A stretch of DNA of 64,000 nt from assembly GCA_964599885.1 (NCBI GenBank), contig CAZRHH010000009.1, forward strand, positions 1-64,000, given 5' to 3'. A program made the position numbers and the translations under genes. Within the stretch, counting starts at the first letter, position 1, and every line of letters starts with the position of its first letter. The DNA is from CAZRHH01 sp964599885 (GTDB lineage Bacteria > Chloroflexota > Dehalococcoidia > DSTF01 > JACRBR01). The notes below the pieces were generated by a model. The model did no database searches. It saw only the letters and a list, made by a program, of their open reading frames with translations, and was not told where the DNA came from. Positions 25,446 to 33,470 of this stretch are shown one piece after another.

Positions 25446-26486
25446 TCAAGCGCGGCCTACCGATCGTTGCCTCGTTTCGAGCACCCCCGCCACAAACGTC
25501 GTGATCGGCGGCACCACCAACTGCGCCGCCACGTCAGAATGCCCGCTCCCCGCGAACGTCACCCACGTCTTCGGCTCCGGCGCCGCCTCGAACACCTCCT
25601 GCCCCATCGATGCCGGCACCGTCGTGTCCGCGTCGCCGTGCATCACCAGCAGCGGACAGCGCAGACGCCGGATCCGCGACAGCGTGTCGAAGTTCGTCAG
25701 CGGCAACCACGGCGCGAACGCAAACAGCCGCCGCAGCCGAGGATGCCGCTCCACCGCCATCGCCCGGATCGACGTGAACGGCGCCCGCAAGATCAGCCCC
25801 GCCGGCGGCTCCCGCAGCGCCAGCTCCGTCGCGATCCCCGTCCCCAGCGAGAAGCCGTAATAGAAGATCGAAGCTGGCTCGACGTCCGCCCGCTGATGCA
25901 GCCACCCCAGCGCCGCCGCCGAATCGAGCACCGTGCCCTCCTCCGTCGGCGTGCCCCCGCTCCGCCCGTACCCGCGCCCGGCCCTCCGCCCGTACCCCCG
26001 ATAGTCGAACACAAAGAAGTTCGCCTCAATCCCCGACAGAAACTCATAAAACGCCGTAGCCCGCTCCGCCGTCACCCACATATCGCTCGCGTTGTAACTC
26101 GTCCCATGCATGAAAAGAATCGTCGGCGCCACCCCCGGCCGTCCGCCATCGCCCGCTCCAACCGCCTGCGTCGAAGCTCCGTCGAACTCCCCTACAGCAC
26201 CCTCCGTGCCTCTGTGCCTCTGTGGTGACCCGTCCCCCGCACCTCTCACCTCCCACCTCTCACCGCCCAGGCCAGCGGCCGGAAACCACCACCCCTGCAA
26301 CTCCAGCCCGTCCGGCGTGAAGATCGACGCCTCCTCATACGGCCACCCGACCGCATCCGGCGGCTCCTCGTGCCACGACCCCGTATAAAACACCCGCGGC
26401 CGGATCACCCGCTCCGACGCGATCGTCAAAGCCACCCCCGGCGCCGAAAGCGCCGCCGCCACCCCAAGCATCTTCCGTATCATCAC
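25446..26486 (-). CDS. Alpha/beta hydrolase with an in-frame dispersed-repeat insertion
   Basis: 346 aa from GTG 26486; ATG 26483 is the alternative. The start overlaps the stop of the GHKL ATPase gene (TGATG/GTGA), so it could be read through from that operon. The N-terminal hydrophobic segment (MLGVAAALSAPGVALTIA) suggests a membrane anchor. Catalytic residues are intact: nucleophile Ser in GFSLGTG, Asp in MHGDADTTVP, His in GSGHSDV; oxyanion region FMHGTSYN. Residues about 73-105 (SPQRHRGTEG and flanks) are encoded by an E repeat plus a pyrimidine-rich repeat at 26175-26270. They fall between the first strands and the HG motif, so the gene tolerates the insertion. Confidence 0.85.
   Translation of the reverse strand: MMIRKMLGVAAALSAPGVALTIASERVIRPRVFYTGSWHEEPPDAVGWPYEEASIFTPDGLELQGWWFPAAGLGGERWEVRGAGDGSPQRHRGTEGAVGEFDGASTQAVGAGDGGRPGVAPTILFMHGTSYNASDMWVTAERATAFYEFLSGIEANFFVFDYRGYGRRAGRGYGRSGGTPTEEGTVLDSAAALGWLHQRADVEPASIFYYGFSLGTGIATELALREPPAGLILRAPFTSIRAMAVERHPRLRRLFAFAPWLPLTNFDTLSRIRRLRCPLLVMHGDADTTVPASMGQEVFEAAPEPKTWVTFAGSGHSDVAAQLVVPPITTFVAGVLETRQRSVGRA
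26198..26262 (+). repeat. Family E repeat plus ctcccacctctcac repeat inside a coding sequence
   Basis: cctccgtgcctctgtg-type units ending gtggtgacccg, followed by cacctctcacctcccacc. The same order of elements is seen in gene-free gaps elsewhere, but here it is translated in frame within the hydrolase. Confidence 0.8.
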
Positions 26487-28786
26487 AGGTTCTCTTCAAA
26501 GCGTGGATCCCGATCATGATGGCCATTTGGGTTGCCCTTCGGCGAGCCGGCGATTGTCGGCGGCACCCCTAGCATCAGCGCATGGAGCTTAGGCAGGATC
26601 TTCGCCAAGCGAGAATAGTGCTCGATGTAGAAGGCGTCGGCATCTGGCCTCTCATCCTGTGTTCGCAACGCATCGACTCTGCGCCCGATCTCGCGGCACA
26701 CGTTGTCCGCGACGATCTCTGCCATCAATGCCTTTACCCACGGCGTCTCCTGCCCCGGAAAGGCCGGCGGGTCTCCCAAGTACCGCCTCAAAGCTGTATG
26801 CCGACCCATGATCTGTAGGACCTTGACGATCTCTCCCGCCCCATTGGCAACGTCTTTCCACAGGGCGCGGTAAATGCCGCCGTCCTCATCAACCAGTTCG
26901 AACCTCAAAGATGGGCCCTCGCCGTCCGGCGAGACCAACGCGTGACATTGCGCCGCGTCCCCGTCGATCCGTGCCTCGATTTTCGACTCCGCTCCTAAAA
27001 CGCGGGCGTCCAAACGAGCTTCGGCGCGGAGCCAATTGTTAGTCGGGTCGCGCATTAGAGCGACCGTCGTCGTGAGTACAGCGATCCCAGCGTTGTCGCT
27101 CGTAATCTTGGCTAGGATCCCTTCGGGGAACATATCCAGCGGAGCGCGGAGTACGATCGTCTTCTTCTTCATCCATCCGATCCTGTAACGCCCGCGCTCG
27201 AATTCAAGGGTGGTGGGAAGCTCCGGAGGAGGCGGGAGGGATTTCTCCTCATGGACTTCAACTATCGCCTCGGCAGCGCGGCCCTCGACCTCACACTGGA
27301 GCAGCGTCACGTCCGGGAGAAGCGGGCGCAAACGGAGCTGCCCAACCATCACGTCATCGCGTTTCTTGTGAGGCACGAGCAGTATTTCACCGCCGTCGAC
27401 GAGTTCAACGACGCCCTCCGGATCGACGAAGACGCTCACTCTCGGGGCGCTAGATAGCCCCTCTCGCTTGGCCAATACGGTCAGCGTCTTTAGCTGGTCG
27501 AGGTAGCAAACGGCGTCACTCGGAACGATAGCAAGAGGTTCTACCTCCTTGCCGCCGTTTCCCCCGCCCGGAGGTAGCACGTCCGCGTCCGCGTCACGCA
27601 GCTCGTCATCCATAAACCGGGCGACCTCGCGCGCGAGCCTGTCGAGACTCCGCCGAGTTTGCTCATTCTCCATACGCGATGCTTCGCGGCGGATGCGCTC
27701 TTCTTCCTCGCTAACAACATCCTCCAGGACAACATCAACGGCGTGTTTGAGTGCCGCGTAAAAGGGGTGCTCGCCCTGCAATCCATCGCGTGATCTTGTG
27801 ATGATGGGCATCGGGTTCAACGCCGTTGCTGGGAGTCCCCGATCCCTGCGATCATCGTATTCCCTCGCAATGACATCGATGTAGGGGCACTCGACGCGAC
27901 CCTGAATGAACGATGCGTATGGATTGGACTCAAAAGAAAACAGCGTGTTCTCGTAGATCGCGCGCTGACCCTTTAGCAATAATCCGCAGGGGCGGAAGGG
28001 ATCGGTCGTGGCCTTGTCACAACGTTCGGGTAAGCGACCAACAACTACCCTCGCCGAGGCTCCTGGGTACTCCGGGATGTCAACGACAATCGAGCGGAGG
28101 GGAACGGATGTTGGCGGTGCGAACCGTAGTCGGTCGCTCTCTTTAGAGTTAAGGTTGAACAGGACAATCTCTCGGTTTGGGTCGGCCATGATATCGCGCA
28201 ACTGAAAGTGCTTTGAGAGCCGCTCCATAAGTGTCCCGTGGTTTGGGCATCGGATCCGGGTACCCACAAGTACCGTCGCAGCGGTTCCGTTTCCTCGAGC
28301 GATCCCCAGGCGATCGCGATCATCGGTTGTCGCTTTGCGCGATTTCTTCAGCGCGCTGTACGTGCCATTCGACAGCAGTTTCAAGTAAGCGTATTGGTTT
28401 TCACAGATCGACTCATAGGTCGTTGGCCCGAATGCGGATACGTCTTTGGCACCTCTCCCGAGGTTCCCGCGGACGGCGCGGCCTTCCTCGAAACCTGAAA
28501 CGCGTTCCGCAAGTTTCACGATCTTCGCGACGAGGACATCTTGTGTCATGCCGCTCGCGCGATCCTTTACAATGACCCGCCAGTCAGAGTTCTTCCGGTG
28601 TTCTACCTCGATTCGGATCTTCCCGATTCCGCCACCGTTGCGCGCGTACGCGTCATCCGCGTTGGTGATCAGCTCGATCAATCCTCGTACGATGTCTCCG
28701 CGCATGGCATCGTGGGTATCCTGCTGGAATGCCCGATCCGTGTACTCCACGTGGCCACTGACCATCTGATCCGAAGCGAGTGTCAT
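26483..28786 (-). CDS. Large GHKL (Bergerat-fold) ATPase of an accessory operon
   Basis: 767 aa from ATG 28786, which overlaps the preceding stop as ATGA; the longer frame is rejected. All Bergerat-fold boxes are visible near the N-terminus: N box GLIELITNADDAYARN (Glu38, Asn42, Asp45), G1 DRASGM (75-80), G2 GNLGRGAKD (108-115) and a later GTAATVLVGTR. No HisKA, receiver, MutL endonuclease or Hsp90 signatures were seen. The middle (about 350-400) is rich in Glu/Arg helix (EEEERIRREASRMENEQ), and beta-rich segments follow at 430-640. Similar stand-alone GHKL ATPases occur in MORC/MutL-like defence and DNA-modification modules (family knowledge). Assignment to a system is inference. Base composition is visibly lower in GC than its neighbours. 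Confidence 0.8.
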   Translation of the reverse strand: MTLASDQMVSGHVEYTDRAFQQDTHDAMRGDIVRGLIELITNADDAYARNGGGIGKIRIEVEHRKNSDWRVIVKDRASGMTQDVLVAKIVKLAERVSGFEEGRAVRGNLGRGAKDVSAFGPTTYESICENQYAYLKLLSNGTYSALKKSRKATTDDRDRLGIARGNGTAATVLVGTRIRCPNHGTLMERLSKHFQLRDIMADPNREIVLFNLNSKESDRLRFAPPTSVPLRSIVVDIPEYPGASARVVVGRLPERCDKATTDPFRPCGLLLKGQRAIYENTLFSFESNPYASFIQGRVECPYIDVIAREYDDRRDRGLPATALNPMPIITRSRDGLQGEHPFYAALKHAVDVVLEDVVSEEEERIRREASRMENEQTRRSLDRLAREVARFMDDELRDADADVLPPGGGNGGKEVEPLAIVPSDAVCYLDQLKTLTVLAKREGLSSAPRVSVFVDPEGVVELVDGGEILLVPHKKRDDVMVGQLRLRPLLPDVTLLQCEVEGRAAEAIVEVHEEKSLPPPPELPTTLEFERGRYRIGWMKKKTIVLRAPLDMFPEGILAKITSDNAGIAVLTTTVALMRDPTNNWLRAEARLDARVLGAESKIEARIDGDAAQCHALVSPDGEGPSLRFELVDEDGGIYRALWKDVANGAGEIVKVLQIMGRHTALRRYLGDPPAFPGQETPWVKALMAEIVADNVCREIGRRVDALRTQDERPDADAFYIEHYSRLAKILPKLHALMLGVPPTIAGSPKGNPNGHHDRDPRFEENL

Positions 28787-29406
28787 GCGGCCCCCTCTGC
28801 GAACCATTCCGGGTGGCTCTGCTCGATGTACTCGAGCAACTCGATAATGTCTGTCCGCTCGTTGTCCGCCGCTGCCGACCGGAGCGTCGCCATACGCTGT
28901 CGCCAAACGTCACGCGGGCTGTCCGGCGCGCACTTCAACAACACGGCTGCTTCAAGCCTCCCAAGTTGCCTGTTCCGATCGCCTGCCAAGTACGCTGCCG
29001 CCCATGGGTGCTGAGACGCTTCGGCGACAACCTTGAAGCTCGGGCGGCGTGTTTTCGGGGCGCGGGTCTCTTTCGCGGCCAGTCGCTCAAAGGAAGGTAG
29101 TCGACTACGAATCCACTCGACGCCCTCAGCCGATAGCTGTCGTCCCAGGCCATTTGGTGTCTTCATCATGAGGTCGCCGCGCCCGTTCTCAATGTGTCCA
29201 ACCGCGGCCCATCCGGTTCGGTCGCTCGGGTATTCAAGCTTCTTCCAGCCGAATCGAGTCGGGGACAGTCGCCAGCACTCTTGTACGACCTCTTCGACGT
29301 TCACGTATTGCCCGGCTCCTCCGAGGCGATAGAGCGCGTACAGGAAGATGTCCTGGTTGTTCAGTTCGCTTGGGTTGGGTGCTCCCGCTGGTCTCTTACG
29401 TCCCAT
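28783..29406 (-). CDS. Unknown protein of the GHKL operon, winged-helix-like N-terminus
   Basis: 207 aa, ATG at 29406, overlapping the upstream gene by 11 nt and the GHKL gene by 4 nt. Residues about 15-90 (NNQDIFLYALYRLGGAGQYVNVEEVVQECWRL...) have the layout of a winged helix: helix, helix, then strands around a Gly-rich turn (ENGRGDLMMKTPNGLG). The remainder is helical and Arg/Ala rich. I recognise no named family. Fixed position between the HTH protein and the ATPase suggests an adaptor or DNA-binding subunit (inference). Confidence 0.65.
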   Translation of the reverse strand: MGRKRPAGAPNPSELNNQDIFLYALYRLGGAGQYVNVEEVVQECWRLSPTRFGWKKLEYPSDRTGWAAVGHIENGRGDLMMKTPNGLGRQLSAEGVEWIRSRLPSFERLAAKETRAPKTRRPSFKVVAEASQHPWAAAYLAGDRNRQLGRLEAAVLLKCAPDSPRDVWRQRMATLRSAAADNERTDIIELLEYIEQSHPEWFAEGAA

Positions 29407-29830
29407 TCTTCTGCTTCAAGCTATACGTGCCTCGGGTCTTTCTAGCGAAGACTTCCGGCGCGCGCCGGAGGTGTACGATGACATTTGCGTCGGTTCCCTT
29501 CCCGGGGATCGCCACGCCGCGCTCGACGAGCGCAGTTCGTATGTCTCTGATGTGCATCGACCCATGCTCCTCCAAGATCTCCCTAACAGCCATCTGGATC
29601 TGGCTCCCGCTATTACCCGTTGTAAGGGCGCCCTTGCCGTTCTCCGCTACAGGCGACTGCGTGGGCGCCAGCGGTGTAGCAGATTCGACATCGATCAAGC
29701 GGCGAACGAGCTCCAATTTCTGTATTAGCTGCTCCCTTCGGTTCAGGAGCGGTTCGAGCTCTCGCCCGACCCCTTCCTTCTCAAGGTCAAGCTCGGCCTC
29801 CCACCTCTTCAGTTCGTCTAGCCTGGCCAT
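29396..29830 (-). CDS. Coiled-coil plus HARE-like winged-helix protein, first gene of the GHKL operon
   Basis: 144 aa, ATG at 29830. Residues 1-50 are a heptad-rich coiled coil (LDELKRWEAELDLEKEG...). Residues about 78-140 (MAVREILEEHGSMHIRDIRTALVERG...VFARKTRGTYSL) match the helix-turn-helix plus wing pattern of HARE-HTH-type domains, which in bacteria accompany restriction and DNA-modification proteins (family knowledge). It is likely the DNA-contacting part of the module and a candidate autoregulator acting at the dyad 29859-29870 (inference). Confidence 0.65.
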   Translation of the reverse strand: MARLDELKRWEAELDLEKEGVGRELEPLLNRREQLIQKLELVRRLIDVESATPLAPTQSPVAENGKGALTTGNSGSQIQMAVREILEEHGSMHIRDIRTALVERGVAIPGKGTDANVIVHLRRAPEVFARKTRGTYSLKQKNGT

Positions 29831-29858
29831 GGCTTGCGCCCCTTTTGGTGTAGCTACG

Positions 29859-29870
29859 CTGTAAGTACAG
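29859..29870. promoter_or_regulatory. Dyad operator candidate at the GHKL operon start site
   Basis: CTGTA-AG-TACAG, perfect 5-bp arms, lying just after the -10 element and therefore over the expected transcription start. A gtagctac palindrome sits 5-10 nt further downstream. Confidence 0.4.
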
Positions 29871-29871
29871 G

Positions 29872-29900
29872 AATATACAACCCAGTGCGAAGAAGATCAA
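29872..29900 (-). promoter_or_regulatory. Sigma70-like promoter of the GHKL operon
   Basis: On the minus strand: TTGATC (29895-29900), 17-nt spacer, TATATT (29872-29877), with TG extending the -10. Expected start is about 35 nt upstream of ATG 29830. Confidence 0.6.
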
Positions 29901-30074
29901 GACCTGCTTAGTCAAGGGGCAGCGCGGTCCCCGTGGCTTTGTTCCCGCCTCCCGCCTCCCACCTCCCACAGCCCCAGTGACCCCAACCCCTACGACATCC
30001 CGCCCCACCTCCCCTATCCTCCTCCCCTCGACAGTCCATCCGTGCCCATCTGCGACATCCGTGGAGGGAAAAAG

Positions 30075-30413
30075 ATGCCACGAGGCGGCAAACGACCCGG
30101 CGCCGGCGCACCCAAAGGCAACCTCAACGCCCTCACCCGCGGCGAGCACAGCAACATCGCCATTCGCGTCCGCGACTACGTCCAGGAGCACCCCCACCAG
30201 CGACGCCTCGCGTTCGAGCTACGGGACGCCGGCCTCGTCGCCCTCACCGTCGAGCCCGGCACATCCGTCGTCACCGGCTTCACCGCCCCAATGGGCGTCT
30301 ACGGCTTTCTTGCGTACATGTACCGCCATATGATTGATTTCCCGCATCAATCAAACATCAATCAAACCGCCCCCAAATGCCCCCGCTGCACCCCGCCAAA
30401 CAAGCCGCCCTAG
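30075..30413 (+). CDS. Small basic protein with a PGAPKGN-type N-terminus, unknown
   Basis: 112 aa. ATG at 30075 with ggaggga at 30063. The N-terminus RGGKRPGAGAPKGNLNALTRGEHS resembles the glycine-rich basic leader seen in many small phage- and plasmid-type DNA-binding proteins. The middle (HQRRLAFELRDAGLVALTVE) may form a helix pair, and the C-terminus is low complexity with Cys-x2-Cys (PKCPRCTPP). It is divergent from the GHKL operon and may belong to the same acquired segment. Function unknown. The leader contains a decayed F repeat. Confidence 0.5.
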   Translation: MPRGGKRPGAGAPKGNLNALTRGEHSNIAIRVRDYVQEHPHQRRLAFELRDAGLVALTVEPGTSVVTGFTAPMGVYGFLAYMYRHMIDFPHQSNINQTAPKCPRCTPPNKPP

Positions 30414-30600
30414 CTTCGAAACCGGCCCCCATCGCCCCGACGGCCACAGCCATCGAAAAAACGCGAAACTCAATCAAACAATCAAAGAACGCGTCCCGCT
30501 TCTCGCTTCCCGCATCCCGCTTCCGCCCACTACAGCAGCCACCCGCCGCTACCGACCATCACACAGGCGTGGGCCGCGCAGGCCCCAGAAGAGGAACACC

Positions 30601-31053
30601 GTGGGCGACACCGCCAACTGGGAATTCGCCGCCGCCGTCGCCGCCGTCAGCATCGGCCTCATCGGGCTGCTGGTGTTCACGCTCGTCGGCGTCTTCGGCT
30701 CCTGGCGCGTCTTCCACCACGCCGCCAAAGCGGCGAACGAAGCCGAGCGCGCCAGCGTCGCCATCCAGGAACTCGCCCGCACCCTCGCCGCCCGTTCCGT
30801 CCACCAACTGCCCGTCATCGACCTCAGCGACGCCGCCGCCGAGATGGCCGACCTCCGCCGCCAGGCCGACGATCTGATCGACCAGCAAGGCCGCCTCCAG
30901 GACGCCATCCGCAACTTGATCGAGGCCGGCGTCATGCAGTCGCAGGGCTCGAACGAACACCTCGCCGATCTCGAGAACGCGATGCGCCGGCTCGAAGACA
31001 ATCTCACCCGCGTCGCCGCCGCCGTCACCAACCTTCGCCAGCAGCGACCGTAG
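30601..31053 (+). CDS. Membrane-anchored coiled-coil protein
   Basis: 150 aa from GTG 30601; the upstream frame is repeat-like and rejected. One transmembrane helix at about residues 9-34 is followed by a long coiled coil (HHAAKAANEAERASVAIQELA to the end) with several heptads. Topology suggests a small N-terminal tail and a large coiled-coil domain, as in DUF948-type proteins. Its stop sits in the Shine-Dalgarno of the following GAF/GGDEF-like gene, 11 nt upstream, so the two are one unit. Confidence 0.7.
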   Translation: MGDTANWEFAAAVAAVSIGLIGLLVFTLVGVFGSWRVFHHAAKAANEAERASVAIQELARTLAARSVHQLPVIDLSDAAAEMADLRRQADDLIDQQGRLQDAIRNLIEAGVMQSQGSNEHLADLENAMRRLEDNLTRVAAAVTNLRQQRP

Positions 31054-31064
31054 GAGGCACAAGC

Positions 31065-32099
31065 ATGCCCCGCAAACCCGCAGCACCAGCCTATGGCGAA
31101 CCCGTCGCGGCGATGATGGCATCGCTGCTGCCCGTCCACGCCGCGTCGACCACAGCCTGGCTCGTCGATGCCGCCTGCACCGCCGCCGAGCAGGGCCTCC
31201 ATGCCCCGTTCACGTTCGTCTTCTTCGAAGAGCAAGACGGCCGCCTCGACCCGCAGGCGCCCGCGTCCGACCTCCGCCGCCGCTCGCTCCAGCGCGTCAG
31301 CGACGCCATCGGCCACGACCTGCTGCGCGCCAAGCTCGACCCGCAGCAGTCGCCCGCCATCGCCGAAGCCCTCGACCTCGCCACGTCCGTCCAGACGACA
31401 CCCGAAGCGTTCTTCGAGCCGCTCGCCGGCGCCGAGCGCGCCCGCGCCGCGCAGACCAAGCTCGGCGTCAGCGCCGCCTCCGTCGCGCCGCTGATCGTCG
31501 CCGGAGAGCGCATCGGTGCCCTCGTCGTCCTCATGCAGAGCGAAGCCGACGCCAACCACGTCCGCCTGCTCGCCGACCACATCGCCACCGCCTCGGCGAA
31601 TCTCCGCCAGGCGACCGCCGCCCGCGACGCCGGCGTCATCGACGTCGTCCGTTCCGTCTTCGATGCCCGCAAACTGGAGACCGAACTCGAGCGCGAACTC
31701 AGCCGCGCCGAGCGCTACAAGCACCAGGCATCAATCGTAGTGATCGAAGCGACGAACCTCCGCCTGCTGCGCGAACAGTTCGGCCGCTTCCTCACCGATC
31801 GCCTGCTGCAGCGCCTCGGCGAGTCGCTCGCCCAGCACGCGCGCGACATCGACGTCATTGGCGCCTACAAGGAGAGCGGCTACACGATGATCCTCACCGA
31901 AGCGACGCCCGAAGGCGCCGCCCAGGCATCGCGCCGTCTGCTCGAAGCCGCATCCGCCACCCGCCTCGACGAGAGCGTCCCGGGACTCGAACTGCATCTC
32001 GCCGTCGGCTACGCCACCACCCCCGCCGATGGCGCCAGCAGCGACTCCCTCTTCGCCGCCGTCGAACGCCGCATGTACGGCTCGTCGCAAGTCGCGTAG
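31065..32099 (+). CDS. GAF-like plus degenerate GGDEF domain protein
   Basis: 344 aa, ATG at 31065 with aggaggca. The N-terminal ~190 residues have a GAF-like layout ending VAPLIVAGERIGALVVLMQ. From about residue 205 (FDARKLETELERELSRAERYKHQASIVVIEATN) the sequence follows the GGDEF fold, but the GG(D/E)EF signature reads KESGYT and the metal Asp of the first strand is absent. So it should not make c-di-GMP. It may bind a ligand or act as a scaffold. Paired with the membrane coiled-coil protein immediately upstream. Confidence 0.7.
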   Translation: MPRKPAAPAYGEPVAAMMASLLPVHAASTTAWLVDAACTAAEQGLHAPFTFVFFEEQDGRLDPQAPASDLRRRSLQRVSDAIGHDLLRAKLDPQQSPAIAEALDLATSVQTTPEAFFEPLAGAERARAAQTKLGVSAASVAPLIVAGERIGALVVLMQSEADANHVRLLADHIATASANLRQATAARDAGVIDVVRSVFDARKLETELERELSRAERYKHQASIVVIEATNLRLLREQFGRFLTDRLLQRLGESLAQHARDIDVIGAYKESGYTMILTEATPEGAAQASRRLLEAASATRLDESVPGLELHLAVGYATTPADGASSDSLFAAVERRMYGSSQVA

Positions 32100-32138
32100 C
32101 GCCTGCTCCGCAACCGGTGAGCCACTCCCCCATCACCT

Positions 32139-32166
32139 GTGGAGCGGGCTTTCAGCCCGCGTTCGT
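32139..32166 (-). repeat. Family C palindrome
   Basis: tgtggaGCGGGCTTTCAGCCCGCgttcg, same wording as at 10618. Confidence 0.78.
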
Positions 32167-32202
32167 AGTGCCGCCGCGACCTCCAACCTCCACCGACCAG
32201 CG

Positions 32203-33384
32203 CTAGGCCCGCCGCCCACTCGCCGCAAACTCCGCCTTCACCCGCGCCAGCAGATCCGGATCGAGCGCCACATCGACCGCCGTCATCGCCAGCGCCCGAG
32301 CCGTCAGCAGCATCGACTCATGCGCCGCGTCCGTGATCGCCGCCGCCGTGAACTCCGGCGAGTGCGTGAACGTCGGCGTCCCGACCCCAAAGTTCGGATG
32401 AATCGACGGTACGACCTGGCTGACGTTGCCCATATCGCTGCTGCCCGTCGTCAGCTCCTTCAGCTCGATGAAGTGCTTGCCGACGTCCTCGCCGTTCCGC
32501 CGGTACGCATCGACGAGCGGACGGTTGTTCTTCATCGGGGCGTACTCCATGTCCTGGTGCCAGTCCAGGGTCATGTCGCAACCCGTCGCCAGCGCGCCCG
32601 CCTCGAAGCAGTGCTTCACGCGCTCCTTCAGTTGCTCCAGGTACCACGGCTTCAGCGCCCGCACGTAGAACGTCCCGCGTGTGTACGACGGCACGATGTT
32701 CGCCGCGTCGCCGCCGTGCGTGATGATCCCGTGCAGCCGTGCATCGCGCCGGATGTGGTGCCGCAACTGCGCGATCGACTGGTACGCCGTGACGATCGCA
32801 TCGAGCGCGTTGATGCCCTGTTCCGGGAAGACCGATGCGTGTACTGCCTTGCCGCGATACTCCACGTCGACATGCGCCACGCCGAACATGGGCGCCTCGG
32901 CAAGATCAGCTGGCCCCGGGTGCGCCATCATCGCTACGTCGATGTCATCGAAGCAGCCTTGCGTCACCATCGGAACCTTGCCGCCGGAGCCCTCTTCCGC
33001 CGGCGTGCCCAGGATGACGACGCGCGCCTCCGCCGGATCGAGCGCCTTTGTCAGTGCCGCCGCCGCGCCCACGCCCGCCGTCGCGATCAGATTGTGCCCG
33101 CAGGCGTGCCCGATCTCGGGAAGCGCGTCGTACTCAGCGCAGACGGCGATCGTTACTGGCCCCCGCCCCCACTCGCCGCGGAACGCTGTCTCCATCCCGT
33201 AGGCGCCATCCTCCACCACGAACCCATGCGCCTTCACGAACGGCACGAGCTGCCCGCGCGCGTGGTACTCCTTGTACGCCAGTTCCGGGTGCGCGTGAAT
33301 CTCCCGAGAGATGCGGATCAGCTCCGGCGCCGCGGCCGCCACCGCCTCGTGAACGCGCTCCTTCGCCGCATGGATGTCGCTCAT
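32203..33384 (-). CDS. M20 family metallopeptidase / amidohydrolase
   Basis: 393 aa from ATG 33384 with aggagg just upstream; the long frame beyond it is rejected. Motifs: REIHAHPELAYKE, GHACGHNL, GTPAEEGSGG with the catalytic Glu pair, and GSSDMGNVS near the C-terminus. The pattern (no GRGGHAS loop but RGKAVHAS, late DMGNVS) is that of AbgB/PM20D2-like amidohydrolases, which cleave p-aminobenzoyl-glutamate or dipeptide-like amides. Substrate uncertain. Cytoplasmic. A second, distinct M20 enzyme lies at 16176. Confidence 0.88.
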   Translation of the reverse strand: MSDIHAAKERVHEAVAAAAPELIRISREIHAHPELAYKEYHARGQLVPFVKAHGFVVEDGAYGMETAFRGEWGRGPVTIAVCAEYDALPEIGHACGHNLIATAGVGAAAALTKALDPAEARVVILGTPAEEGSGGKVPMVTQGCFDDIDVAMMAHPGPADLAEAPMFGVAHVDVEYRGKAVHASVFPEQGINALDAIVTAYQSIAQLRHHIRRDARLHGIITHGGDAANIVPSYTRGTFYVRALKPWYLEQLKERVKHCFEAGALATGCDMTLDWHQDMEYAPMKNNRPLVDAYRRNGEDVGKHFIELKELTTGSSDMGNVSQVVPSIHPNFGVGTPTFTHSPEFTAAAITDAAHESMLLTARALAMTAVDVALDPDLLARVKAEFAASGRRA

Positions 33385-33470
33385 GTGGGGCCTCCTTCGT
33401 GGAGCGCAGCGTATAGCCGCCCCGCGATATGCGACAGCGCGGGGGCGTCCTTCGGGTCGCCGAAACGCCG

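Noticed and set aside
26483..28786. Reading the GHKL protein as a sensor histidine kinase, Hsp90 or MutL
   Set aside because: No HisKA phosphoacceptor helix, no transmembrane or sensor domain, no Hsp90 middle-domain motifs and no MutL endonuclease motif were seen.
29831..30600. Prophage or integrative element around the GHKL operon
   Set aside because: No integrase, recombinase, att-like direct repeat or structural phage gene was found. Only composition and content suggest transfer.
31065..32099. Active diguanylate cyclase
   Set aside because: The GGDEF signature and first metal-binding Asp are missing.
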